A DNA stretch of 64,000 nucleotides from Tenacibaculum skagerrakense (GTDB lineage Bacteria; Bacteroidota; Bacteroidia; Flavobacteriales; Flavobacteriaceae): contig NZ_SLXM01000006.1 of the NCBI RefSeq assembly GCF_004345825.1, forward strand, positions 124,001 through 188,000, written 5' to 3'. Positions 16,162 to 23,924 of this stretch are shown piece after piece. A program made the position numbers and the translations under genes. Each line of letters begins with the position of its first letter. Positions within the stretch are counted from its first letter, which is position 1. Under the pieces are notes generated by a model. That model had not been told where the DNA came from and made no database searches. It saw only the letters and a program-made list of their open reading frames with translations.

Positions 16162-18471
16162 ATGAACGAGAATGAAATTCTGAGTTTAAAAAAGGCTTTA
16201 GAAGAAGAACGTGTCGCAAGAAAATTAGCTGAACAAAAACACGCTAAACTAGAGGAAAGTTTACTTCAAAAAGAGTCTGAATTTAAAGGTATATATGAGA
16301 ATGTCAACGATGCATTTGTATTGATTGACTTGAACGGCTATGTTTTAAAAATGAACAAAATAGCCGAACAAATGTTTGGGTACCAAAATAATGGTAAGCC
16401 TTTAAACTTAATGGAAAAAGTACATCCGAAGGATTATAAATACACTTTAGATGCATTTAAAAAACTTCTTAAAACTGGACGCTATTCCAAATATAGATCA
16501 AGAATTATAGCACCAGACGAAACTGTAAAAACACTAGAGGTAAATTGTAGTTTGGTATTCGATAAAGATGGTCAAATAACAGGAGCACTAGGTATTGCAA
16601 GAGATGTTACTCAAGAGATAGAAGTTCAAGAGCTTTTAGAACAGCAAAAAAAGCAGATGGATATTATCTTTGATAATTCCCCAGTTGGAATTGTTTTATC
16701 TAAAGAAAAGGACGATGATTTTCTATTGATTAATAAAGCCATAGGTGATATGTTGGGGTATACTATGGAAGAAATGAAAGAGGTAACTGTCAATCAGTTT
16801 ACGCATCCTGATGATCGAAAAATATCACTAAGATTTAGAGAACGACTATCTACTGGAAAGATTGATAATTACAATATTGAGAAAAGATACATTAAAAAAA
16901 GTGGAGAAGTAGTTTGGGCTAAAACTGTTGTGAATTCTGTAAAAGATAGCACTGGAAAGGTGAAATTTCAAGTTGCCATTGTTGAAGATATTACAGAGAA
17001 TAAGTTGGCAAAAGAAAAGCTTATAGAATCTGAAAATAGACTTTCGTCACTCATATCAAATTTAGACAGTGCAGTATTATTGGAAAATGAACAAAGAGAA
17101 ATTGCTATTGTTAACAAAAAGTTCTGTGATATTTTTTCAATGCCAATGTCTCCAGAAGAACTAGTAGGTCAAGATTGTGCTAAACTGCTTAGAGAGTCAA
17201 TAGGTTTTTTTGAAGAACCTGAAAGGATTGAAAGTAGGATTAACAAGTTAATCAAAGATAAAAAAGTCATCTTAGGAGATGAACTCCGTTTAATAGATGG
17301 TAGAATTTTAGAAAGAGATTATATTCCAATATCTCAGGATAGCGAGTACAAAGGTCACTTATGGACCTATAGAGATGTTACACTATCTAGAAATTACAGA
17401 AAAAATCTTGAGACTCAGAAAAAGAGATACAGTAATATTATCGCTAATTTAAAATTAGGTCTTGTAGAATTGAGTGGTGAAGGCAAAATCCTTTCAGCAA
17501 ACAAGAGTTTTGTTAAAATGACTGGATTTGAAGAAGAGGAAATATTAGGAAAGAGCTTAAGAGGGCTATTCAAGAAAGAAAGAATAAAAGACTTAATTCA
17601 GCAAAGGAATAAAAATAAGCGAGAAGGAAAAACAGGTTCTTATGAGTTTAAATTCATCAACAATTCTAATGAAGAGAAAATACTTCTGGTAAGTGCTGCT
17701 CCAAGTTATAGTATTAAAGGAGAAATGATTGGTTCTATAGGTATTATTTTAGATATTACTCATATTAAAAAATTAGAATCGCAGAAGGAGGAACTTCTTA
17801 AAACATTAGAAATGAGAAATGTTGAGCTGGAAGAATACGCACATATTGTTTCTCATGACTTAAAATCTCCTTTACGAAGTATATCTGCTTTAACTAGTTG
17901 GTTAAAAGAAGATTATGGTGATAATATTGGGGAAGATGGTAAAAAGAATATTGATCTGATTCAAGAGGTAGTACAAAAAATGGAAACCTTAATTAATGAT
18001 ATTCTAAATTACTCTAGTATTAAAGAGAAATCGAATGATTTAGAAAACGTAGATATTTATGAGCTAATTAGTGATATTAAAAAGTTAATCTTTGTACCTA
18101 AGCATATTACAATTAATATTGATGAGAATTTACCGGTAATTAAAGCAGATAAAGTTCGTATTCAGCAGTTGTTTCAAAATTTGATAAGTAATGCTGTAAA
18201 TTATACAGACAAAGAAAAAGGCTATGTTAATGTAGGCTACCAAGAAAAAAAGAAGCATCATTTATTTACAGTAGAAGATAATGGAGTAGGTATTGCTAAA
18301 GAATATCACGATAAAATTTTTAAAGTTTTTGAATCACTTGGAGATCATAAAGACTCTACAGGAATAGGTTTATCTATAGTTAAAAAAATTGTGGATGTGT
18401 ATGAAGGCAAAATATGGTTAGAAAGTGAAGAAGGAAAAGGAACAAATTTCTTTATCGAATTTAAAAAATAA
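16162..18471 (+). CDS. Four-PAS sensor histidine kinase
   Basis: 769 residues, with no membrane helices and therefore cytoplasmic. After an N-terminal coiled coil (1-40) come four PAS/PAC modules at about 41-152, 160-280, 290-408 and 420-535. The PAC ends are visible (GALGIARDVTQ, FQVAIVEDITE, GHLWTYRDVT, GSIGIILDIT). The HisKA phosphorylation site is H565 in IVSHDLKSPLRS. The catalytic domain has its N box (FQNLISNAVNYTD), G1 (VEDNGVGIA) and G2 (STGIGLSIVKKIV). It has no receiver of its own, so phosphate must pass to a separate REC, and receiver, HPt and LytTR genes flank it. The signal is unknown; no Cys for haem- or flavin-type PAS could be assigned. Confidence 0.9.
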   Translation: MNENEILSLKKALEEERVARKLAEQKHAKLEESLLQKESEFKGIYENVNDAFVLIDLNGYVLKMNKIAEQMFGYQNNGKPLNLMEKVHPKDYKYTLDAFKKLLKTGRYSKYRSRIIAPDETVKTLEVNCSLVFDKDGQITGALGIARDVTQEIEVQELLEQQKKQMDIIFDNSPVGIVLSKEKDDDFLLINKAIGDMLGYTMEEMKEVTVNQFTHPDDRKISLRFRERLSTGKIDNYNIEKRYIKKSGEVVWAKTVVNSVKDSTGKVKFQVAIVEDITENKLAKEKLIESENRLSSLISNLDSAVLLENEQREIAIVNKKFCDIFSMPMSPEELVGQDCAKLLRESIGFFEEPERIESRINKLIKDKKVILGDELRLIDGRILERDYIPISQDSEYKGHLWTYRDVTLSRNYRKNLETQKKRYSNIIANLKLGLVELSGEGKILSANKSFVKMTGFEEEEILGKSLRGLFKKERIKDLIQQRNKNKREGKTGSYEFKFINNSNEEKILLVSAAPSYSIKGEMIGSIGIILDITHIKKLESQKEELLKTLEMRNVELEEYAHIVSHDLKSPLRSISALTSWLKEDYGDNIGEDGKKNIDLIQEVVQKMETLINDILNYSSIKEKSNDLENVDIYELISDIKKLIFVPKHITINIDENLPVIKADKVRIQQLFQNLISNAVNYTDKEKGYVNVGYQEKKKHHLFTVEDNGVGIAKEYHDKIFKVFESLGDHKDSTGIGLSIVKKIVDVYEGKIWLESEEGKGTNFFIEFKK

Positions 18472-18478
18472 TACCAAA

Positions 18479-18796
18479 ATGAAAGAGCAGCCAAATATTA
18501 ACTACATAAAGCAATTATCTGGAGGTGATGTTGAATTTGAAGAAAAAATGCTGTCAATTTTACAGAAAGAGCTCCCAGTTGAGGTAGAAACGTATTTAAA
18601 TACCTTAAAAATCAATAACTTACAACAAACTGCTGAAATCGTTCATAAAATTAAACATAAAATTAGTATTTTAGGCTTGGAGAAATCATATCAGTTTACA
18701 GTTCAATACGAAAAGGAACTACTTGAGGGTAATAAAAGTAAACATGAAGATTTTTTAAAGATATTGAACACAATGTCTGATTTTTTGACCAAATAA
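18479..18796 (+). CDS. HPt phosphotransfer protein
   Basis: 105 residues from the ATG at 18479. An upstream in-frame start inside the kinase gene is less likely, since the ATG comes 7 nt after the kinase stop. The segment AEIVHKIKHKISILGL holds the HPt phospho-histidine H56, with K59 three residues later and G66 at the helix turn, in an all-helical context typical of HPt bundles. It would relay phosphate between the receiver and the LytTR regulator. It is packed between the kinase and regulator genes, with 15 nt to the latter. Confidence 0.8.
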   Translation: MKEQPNINYIKQLSGGDVEFEEKMLSILQKELPVEVETYLNTLKINNLQQTAEIVHKIKHKISILGLEKSYQFTVQYEKELLEGNKSKHEDFLKILNTMSDFLTK

Positions 18797-18811
18797 ATAA
18801 AAACATCTTAA

Positions 18812-19531
18812 ATGAATTGTTTAATTATTGATGATGAATCTGCTGCTAGAGCTATAGTGGAGCAGTTGTGTAAAAATGAGGGAACTTTAACTGTTATTGA
18901 TCAATTTTCAAATGCAATACAGGCAATTAAATATTTAAATCAAAATGATGTCGATTTGATTTTCTTAGATATTCACATGCCTGATTTTACTGGTTTTGAT
19001 CTAATTCAAACATTAAAAAATCCACCAAAAGTTATATTAACAACTTCAGATGCTCAGTTTGCTATAGATGCCTTCGAATACGAATGTATCGTAGATTATT
19101 TAGTAAAACCAATTACGTTACCAAGATTTCAAAAAGCAATTGAAAAGGCTAAGAATTTTACCATAAAAAATACTGGTCAAGAAAAGGCAGTTACTTCTAA
19201 AGGCGATGCTAAAGATGAAGAGTCTCAATTGTATATTAATATTGATCGTAGGCTTATTAAAATTGAAATTCCTAGTATTTATTTAGTTGAGGCTAAAGGA
19301 GATTATATTTTAATTAAAACAGATTCAAAAAATTACACTGTTCATTCTACGCTTAAAAAGATTGAAGAGAAATTACCTAAAGAATTATTCTTAAAAGTTC
19401 ATAGATCTTACATTATTAACCTTAAAAGGATTATAGATATTGAGGATAACAGTGTGTTAATAGCTAAGGATGTTGTACCTGTGAGTAGATCTAATCGATC
19501 TGAACTTATGAAACGACTCAACTTATTGTAA
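18812..19531 (+). CDS. LytTR-family response regulator (LytR/AlgR type)
   Basis: 239 residues. The REC domain at 1-120 has D7-D8, phosphoacceptor D53 (LIFLDIHMPDFTGFD) and K in YLVKPI. After a linker, a LytTR DNA-binding domain occupies about 140-238, with the usual marks IYLVEAKGDYILI, VHSTLKKIEEKLP, FLKVHRSYIINLKRI and PVSRSNRSELMKRL. Family knowledge: LytTR domains bind paired 9-bp direct repeats of the type WMMGTTNRK about 21 bp apart. Such sites occur just downstream, before the three tandem small-RNA genes, making those the most obvious targets. It is the last gene of the kinase-HPt-regulator operon. Confidence 0.92.
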   Translation: MNCLIIDDESAARAIVEQLCKNEGTLTVIDQFSNAIQAIKYLNQNDVDLIFLDIHMPDFTGFDLIQTLKNPPKVILTTSDAQFAIDAFEYECIVDYLVKPITLPRFQKAIEKAKNFTIKNTGQEKAVTSKGDAKDEESQLYINIDRRLIKIEIPSIYLVEAKGDYILIKTDSKNYTVHSTLKKIEEKLPKELFLKVHRSYIINLKRIIDIEDNSVLIAKDVVPVSRSNRSELMKRLNLL

Positions 19532-19570
19532 TTTTTTAAAGTTTCAATAGATTCCTTTTTTCCGTTTATC

Positions 19571-19601
19571 GACAATTACATCCATTTAATCTACAGTTAA
19601 G
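19571..19601 (+). promoter_or_regulatory. Candidate LytTR site upstream of sRNA 1
   Basis: ACAGTTAAG at 19593-19601 fits the LytTR consensus [TA][AC][CA]GTTN[AG][TG] at every position. A weaker half, ACAATTACA, lies exactly 21 nt earlier at 19572, the period expected for a LytTR dimer. The perfect half lies 52 nt before the -7 element TATATTTG at 19645. TTTATCGA (19565-19572), also present before copy 3 at the same distance, adjoins it. Confidence 0.5.
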
Positions 19602-19656
19602 GGGACTATATCGATTGGTTTCCTAATTACTTTCGATTTACACCTATATTTGAAGT

Positions 19657-19820
19657 GTATTTAAGATTGAGACATTAAATACATAAAGTACACTTTTGAA
19701 AAAAAGTTTTTTTCATTTTTTGAGTTTCCCAACTCGTAAAATTGAAGGTTTTTAGATTTATTTGGTTGATTAATATAAACCCTTTCATACACTTCTACAA
19801 CAATGAAAGGGTTTTATTTT
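19657..19820 (+). ncRNA. Tandem sRNA copy 1 (novel candidate)
   Basis: A predicted RNA of about 165 nt. The -7 element TATATTTG is at 19645-19652 with no good -33 TTTG, which suits an activator-dependent promoter. The 5' end begins AAGTGTATTTAA, shared with copy 3. A U-rich middle with TTTTTTTCATTTTT and a 29-nt core (19745-19773, beginning AAGGTTTTTAGATTTATTTG) are shared with the other copies. The RNA ends in an 11-bp perfect hairpin, AACCCTTTCAT/ATGAAAGGGTT (19778-19813), with a 14-nt loop followed by TTATTTT. T runs and -7 motifs agree only on the + strand. No ATG-started frame spans the core. Confidence 0.65.
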
Positions 19821-19853
19821 GCCCTTTATTTTCCTCGATTTTTTTTCTGATTT

Positions 19854-19862
19854 ACAGTTTGT
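19854..19862 (+). promoter_or_regulatory. Candidate LytTR half-site upstream of sRNA 2
   Basis: ACAGTTTGT fits the LytTR consensus at all positions, but it lies 85 nt before the copy-2 -7 element, farther than in copies 1 and 3. A poor second half (ACTATTGGT) occurs 21 nt downstream. It is weaker evidence than the other two sites. Confidence 0.3.
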
Positions 19863-19950
19863 CGTTACAACCTAACTATTGGTCTATTATTGTGTTTGAA
19901 TATAACGAATAATGAAAATTTTAGGCTTTAATCTAGCTTATCTTTGAGGT

Positions 19951-20074
19951 GTAGTTAAGTTTTAGTTTTTTTTCATTTTAACCATATTAAAAGAAAAAAT
20001 AATTAAAGGTTTTTAGATTTATTTGGTTGATTAAGAACCCTTTTGCCGCTCTTCTTTGTGCAATTGGGTTTTTT
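19951..20074 (+). ncRNA. Tandem sRNA copy 2 (novel candidate)
   Basis: A predicted RNA of about 124 nt, the most diverged of the three. The -7 element TATCTTTG is at 19939-19946, the 5' end GAGGTGTAGTTAAG is related to the other copies, and TTTTTTTTCATTTT is followed by the same 29-nt core at 20006-20034. The terminator is AACCCTTTTGC/GCAATTGGGTT (20036-20070), in which two U-U pairs interrupt the stem. A 13-nt pyrimidine-rich loop (CGCTCTTCTTTGT) and a T run to 20074 complete it. Confidence 0.6.
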
Positions 20075-20133
20075 CATTTTTATACTAAATTATAATGTTT
20101 TTTATAGAGCACTATTTTAGAACGGATATTCTA

Positions 20134-20170
20134 TTTATCGAAGAATTAAAACCGATAATCTACAGTTACA
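20134..20170 (+). promoter_or_regulatory. Candidate LytTR site upstream of sRNA 3
   Basis: The block TTTATCGA (20134-20141) and AATCTACAGTTA (20157-20168) reproduces copy 1 with the same 28-nt offset, although the bases between them have diverged. ACAGTTA lies 53 nt before the -7 element at 20215 (52 nt in copy 1). It keeps the GTT core of the LytTR consensus but departs at the last two positions (CA). The second half, AGAATTAAA, is 20 nt upstream. Confidence 0.45.
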
Positions 20171-20226
20171 AGAGAAGTTAACGAAATATATGGTATTGAT
20201 TGTTAGTAAGATACTATATTTGAAGT

Positions 20227-20373
20227 GTATTTAAATAAGTAAATACATTTAAGTACAAAGTTTTGTTTTTTCATTTTTGAAAAATCACTTCATAAAAATT
20301 GAAGGTTTTTAGATTTATTTGGTTGATTAAAAATCCTTTTACACCCCCAATGTGTAAAAGGATTTTCTTTTTT
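20227..20373 (+). ncRNA. Tandem sRNA copy 3 (novel candidate)
   Basis: A predicted RNA of about 147 nt. The -7 element TATATTTG is at 20215-20222, and the initial region TATATTTGAAGTGTATTTAA is identical to copy 1. It also carries AAATACAT and AAGTACA motifs, TTTTTTCATTTTTGA, and the 29-nt core at 20302-20330. The terminator is a perfect 13-bp stem AATCCTTTTACAC/GTGTAAAAGGATT (20332-20364) with a 7-nt loop (CCCCAAT) and a T run. The same hairpin could also terminate the convergent GH3 gene on the other strand. Confidence 0.65.
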
Positions 20374-20407
20374 GTTTCAAGTAAAAAAATAAAGTAATTA
20401 TTGGTTT

Positions 20408-22708
20408 TTAATCGATGAGATAGAACTCTTCTTTTAAAGTTGTGATAGAATTACCTCCTACATAAACCTCAAAATCACCAGATTCAACAATAAAATCTCC
20501 AGTAGCATTAAAGAAACCAAGTTCATCTTTAGTTAAATTGAATTCTATTGTTTTAGATTCACCTTTTTTAAGCTCAATTAACTCAAAACCTTTTAGTTCT
20601 CTTACAGGACGTGTTAAGCTACCAAAAAGATCTCTGATATATAATTGAACTACTTCTTTACCATCATAATTACCAGTATTAGAAACTTTTACTGATACAT
20701 TGATAGTTTCATTTATTAATGGTTTTTTATTGCTGATTTTTAAGTCTGAATATTCAAAATTCGTATAGCTTAAACCATAACCAAACGGATAAAGAGGTGT
20801 GTTTTCAGAGTCTGTATAGTGCGACCAAAATACATGAGATTCTGGATTTGGTCTTCCAGTACTTTTATAGTTATAGTAAATCGGTACTTGTCCTACGTTT
20901 CTTGGAAATGTCATAGGTAGTTTTCCGCTAGGATTATAATCACCATACAACACTTGAGCAATAGCATTACCAGATTGAGTTCCTAATTGCCAAGCTTCAA
21001 CAATAGCAGGAATGTTTTTGTCTGCCCATTCAATTGCTAACGGTCTTCCATTATTTAATACTAAAACAATATTTTGGTTAACAGCATATACCTTTTCTAG
21101 TAATTCTTGTTGAAGACCAGGTAAATCTAATTCAGTTCTACTTCTACCTTCACCACTTTGAAATCCATGCTCTCCTAATACCATAACCACAACATCTGAT
21201 TGTTTTGCAATTGTAATTGCTTTATCTATGTCTGTTTTGTTTAAGGTCTGATTTATAGTTAATGGTTGAGTAAAAGCTTCTCTTCCTGATATCAAATCTA
21301 TACCTTTTTCAAAATAAAGGGTGTTTTCTTTGTATGTAGCCATTCCTTCTAAAACAGAAACAGCAGTGTTGTCATCAGATGCTAATCTCCAACTACCTAA
21401 TGGACTATTTTTATCATTTGCTAAAGGTCCAATAAGCGCTATTTTCTGTCCGTTTTTCTTAAGTGGAAGTAAGTTATTTTCGTTTTTTAAAAGAACAATA
21501 GATTTTTTTGCAACATCTAAAACGGCTTCATGGTGTTTAGCATTTCCAATGTTCTCTTTTTCATTAGTAGGGTCACAATATTTAAAAGGATTATCAAATA
21601 GACCTAATTCGTATTTTACTGTTAAAATACGTCTAACGGCATCATCTAAAATACGCTCTTCTACAATTCCGCTTTTTACTAACTTGGTAAGTTCTTCGAT
21701 ATAAACATTTCCTTCCATATCCATATCAGAACCTGCAGTAGCAGCAATTTTAGCAGCTTCTTTTTTATCTTTCGCGTGTCCCCATGCTATCAATTCATTC
21801 ATTGAAGCCCAATCAGAAACAACAAAACCGTTAAAATTCCATTTACCTTTTAAAATTTCTCGTTGAAGAAAACTACTGCCAGTAACAGGAACTCCATTCA
21901 ATTCATTAAAAGAGTTCATTAATGTTTTAACATTACTGTCTACCGCTGCTTTGAAAGGAGGAAGTACAATATTATATAAAGTCGCTGTTCCAATATCAAC
22001 AGTATTATATTCTTTACCCGACTCGGAAAATCCATAAGCAGCAAAATGCTTTGCACAAGCGGCTATTGTATTAGGTTTGGATAAATCGTCACCTTGAAAT
22101 CCATTTACACGAGCTTTAGCAATTTTAGCTCCAAGATAAGGATCTTCACCGCCACCTTCCATAACTCTTCCCCATCTAGCATCTCTAGAGATATCTACCA
22201 TAGGAGCAAAAGTCCAGTTTATTCCAGCGGCAGATGCTTCAATTGCAGCGGTTCTAGCAGATTTTTCAATCGCTTCTAAATCCCAACTTGCTGCTTCAGC
22301 AATAGGAATAGGGCTTAAAGTTTTATAACCATGAATAACATCAAAGCCAATAATTAAAGGTATGCCTAATCGTGTTTCTTCAACAGCAATGCGTTGCACT
22401 TCTCTTACGTTTTCAGTACCTCTAACATTAAGCATTGAGCCAACCCAGCCTTTACGTAAATGATCATATTTCTTTTTTGCGTTACCATTCTCTGGGACAG
22501 GTCCCGTTACATCCCAAAATCCATTATATTGATTCATTTGACCAACTTTCTCTTCAATGGTCATTTTAGAGAGTAGTTGATTAACTTTTTCATTTATAGT
22601 TTCATTTTTTGTATCTATCATCGAATTATCTTTTTTATCACCTGAGCATCCAGAAATAAATAGCGCAGTAGCATAAGTTAGTATCGTTTTTCCTAAATGA
22701 CGGTTCAT
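20408..22708 (-). CDS. bglX: GH3 beta-glucosidase-like lipoprotein (BglX type), first copy
   Basis: 766 residues. The lipobox is LFISGC (C21), so it is probably surface- or periplasm-anchored. The GH3 N-domain shows KMTIEEKVGQM, FAPMVDISRDARWGR and CAKHFAAYG, with the nucleophile Asp in FNGFVVSDW (D299). The second domain shows SDVVVMVLGEHGFQSGEGRSR, and a fibronectin-like C-terminal domain (KISNKKPLINETINVSVKVSNTG) follows. It removes terminal beta-linked glucose (or similar) from oligosaccharides. It lies on the reverse strand, convergent with the sRNA array and 129 nt from the AraC gene, and belongs functionally to the glycan locus that follows. A paralogue is at 32921-35182. Confidence 0.9.
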   Translation of the reverse strand: MNRHLGKTILTYATALFISGCSGDKKDNSMIDTKNETINEKVNQLLSKMTIEEKVGQMNQYNGFWDVTGPVPENGNAKKKYDHLRKGWVGSMLNVRGTENVREVQRIAVEETRLGIPLIIGFDVIHGYKTLSPIPIAEAASWDLEAIEKSARTAAIEASAAGINWTFAPMVDISRDARWGRVMEGGGEDPYLGAKIAKARVNGFQGDDLSKPNTIAACAKHFAAYGFSESGKEYNTVDIGTATLYNIVLPPFKAAVDSNVKTLMNSFNELNGVPVTGSSFLQREILKGKWNFNGFVVSDWASMNELIAWGHAKDKKEAAKIAATAGSDMDMEGNVYIEELTKLVKSGIVEERILDDAVRRILTVKYELGLFDNPFKYCDPTNEKENIGNAKHHEAVLDVAKKSIVLLKNENNLLPLKKNGQKIALIGPLANDKNSPLGSWRLASDDNTAVSVLEGMATYKENTLYFEKGIDLISGREAFTQPLTINQTLNKTDIDKAITIAKQSDVVVMVLGEHGFQSGEGRSRTELDLPGLQQELLEKVYAVNQNIVLVLNNGRPLAIEWADKNIPAIVEAWQLGTQSGNAIAQVLYGDYNPSGKLPMTFPRNVGQVPIYYNYKSTGRPNPESHVFWSHYTDSENTPLYPFGYGLSYTNFEYSDLKISNKKPLINETINVSVKVSNTGNYDGKEVVQLYIRDLFGSLTRPVRELKGFELIELKKGESKTIEFNLTKDELGFFNATGDFIVESGDFEVYVGGNSITTLKEEFYLID

Positions 22709-22837
22709 GAATTTTTGTTTTAGAAAAGTGATGTAAATTTAGGATAGATAGATGTAAATAAATGTGCTCAATTAATCAAAATATGGTACTTTTTTGTTTT
22801 TAAAGTGTATTTTAGTGTCTAATATGATTAAATAGTA

Positions 22838-23710
22838 TTAAAAAGCTTTTTGTATTCCGTTAAACTCTGATCGAAACTCACTTGGGGTATTGTTTTTGAT
22901 CTTTTTAAACATTCTATTGAAGTTTGCTAAGTTGTTGAATCCGCACTTGTAAGCAATCTCACCAACACTTAAATCGGTTTCAAGAAGTAACCTACTTGCA
23001 TAACTGACTCTAGTACTATTTATATAAGATATAAATGTCTTTCCTGTTCTTTTTTTAATGAATCTATTAAAAGATACAGGAGTCATATTTATAAGTTCAG
23101 ATATTTCATCTAGTGTAATTTTTCTTTGAAAGTTTTTTTGAACATACTCATAAACCTTTTTTATTTTATCACTGTTTTCAAAGTCGTTAAAGTTTGAAAA
23201 TGAAGTTGATAATAGTTTTTGGTTTCTAGAATTTGATAAGTCGTGTAATATAGATATGAATTCTAAAAAATAATCAATTCCCGATATTTTCGGAAGTTCC
23301 ATTAGTCTGGGCATGAGTTCTTTAATTGTTTTTTCGGAGAAGGAAATACCGTGTATAGATCTGTTTAACATATCTCTAATTGACTTGAAAACTCTACGAG
23401 ATAGAAGTTTCTCGTCAAGCAAGTCGTTGTGTATATGAATGGTAATTTCATGGATCTCTTTGTTTTTGCAATTATGTAGTTCCCAGCAATGAGGTAAGTT
23501 AGGTCCTACTAGCACAAGTTCATAATCGCCTATCTCTCCCATGTGGTCACCAATAACTCTTCTTACTCCTTTTCCTTTATGGATAAAGTTTAATTCGTAT
23601 TCAGGATGAAAATGCAAAGGAAAATCAAACTCGTCTTTTACTCTGTAGTAGACTAAAAAGCTATCTGAAGGAGATAGTTGTGTTATCTCTCTATGGATGT
23701 TTTTATTCAT
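22838..23710 (-). CDS. AraC-family regulator of the glycan locus
   Basis: 290 residues. An N-terminal cupin-like sensor domain (DFPLHFHPEYELNFIHKGKG with the HFH-x-EYE pattern) is followed, at about 190-285, by a two-HTH AraC domain (ITLDEISELINMTPVSFNRFIKKRTGKTF, in two pieces, and VGEIAYKCGFNNLANFNRMFKKI). It probably senses a sugar and regulates the divergent susCD operon; 214 bp separate the two starts. A TACATTTG -7-like element facing susC lies at 23794-23801 without a clear -33 partner, as expected for an activated promoter. Confidence 0.88.
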   Translation of the reverse strand: MNKNIHREITQLSPSDSFLVYYRVKDEFDFPLHFHPEYELNFIHKGKGVRRVIGDHMGEIGDYELVLVGPNLPHCWELHNCKNKEIHEITIHIHNDLLDEKLLSRRVFKSIRDMLNRSIHGISFSEKTIKELMPRLMELPKISGIDYFLEFISILHDLSNSRNQKLLSTSFSNFNDFENSDKIKKVYEYVQKNFQRKITLDEISELINMTPVSFNRFIKKRTGKTFISYINSTRVSYASRLLLETDLSVGEIAYKCGFNNLANFNRMFKKIKNNTPSEFRSEFNGIQKAF

Positions 23711-23924
23711 GATTTGTTTGTTTTGTGTTTAACAATATTAAAAAATTATTAATGATTGATAAAATTATATTAATGAATTGTTAATATTGGATATACATTT
23801 GTGTAAAACAAATCAGTTTTATGATAAAAGTGGATTTGAATTGTTTATCTAGGTTTGTTTTAATGATAAATTAGATACAGATAAATTACTTTTTAGTCAA
23901 CAAAACGCCAAATTAATTATCAAT

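Noticed and set aside
19854..19882. A full LytTR double site before sRNA copy 2
   Set aside because: The first half fits well, but the second half 21 nt later is poor and the distance to the -7 differs from the other copies; it is recorded only as a weak half-site.
19745..20330. CRISPR-like spaced repeats
   Set aside because: Only three copies, spaced 261 and 296 bp apart, each with its own promoter-like element and terminator, and no cas genes nearby.
19742..20400. A shared open frame through the sRNA cores that would read KVFRFIWLI followed by NPF in each copy
   Set aside because: No copy has an ATG in front; the codon before the core is TTG in two copies and TTA in the third, and stops lie immediately upstream. 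Identity includes wobble positions, and the NPF part is simply the terminator stem.
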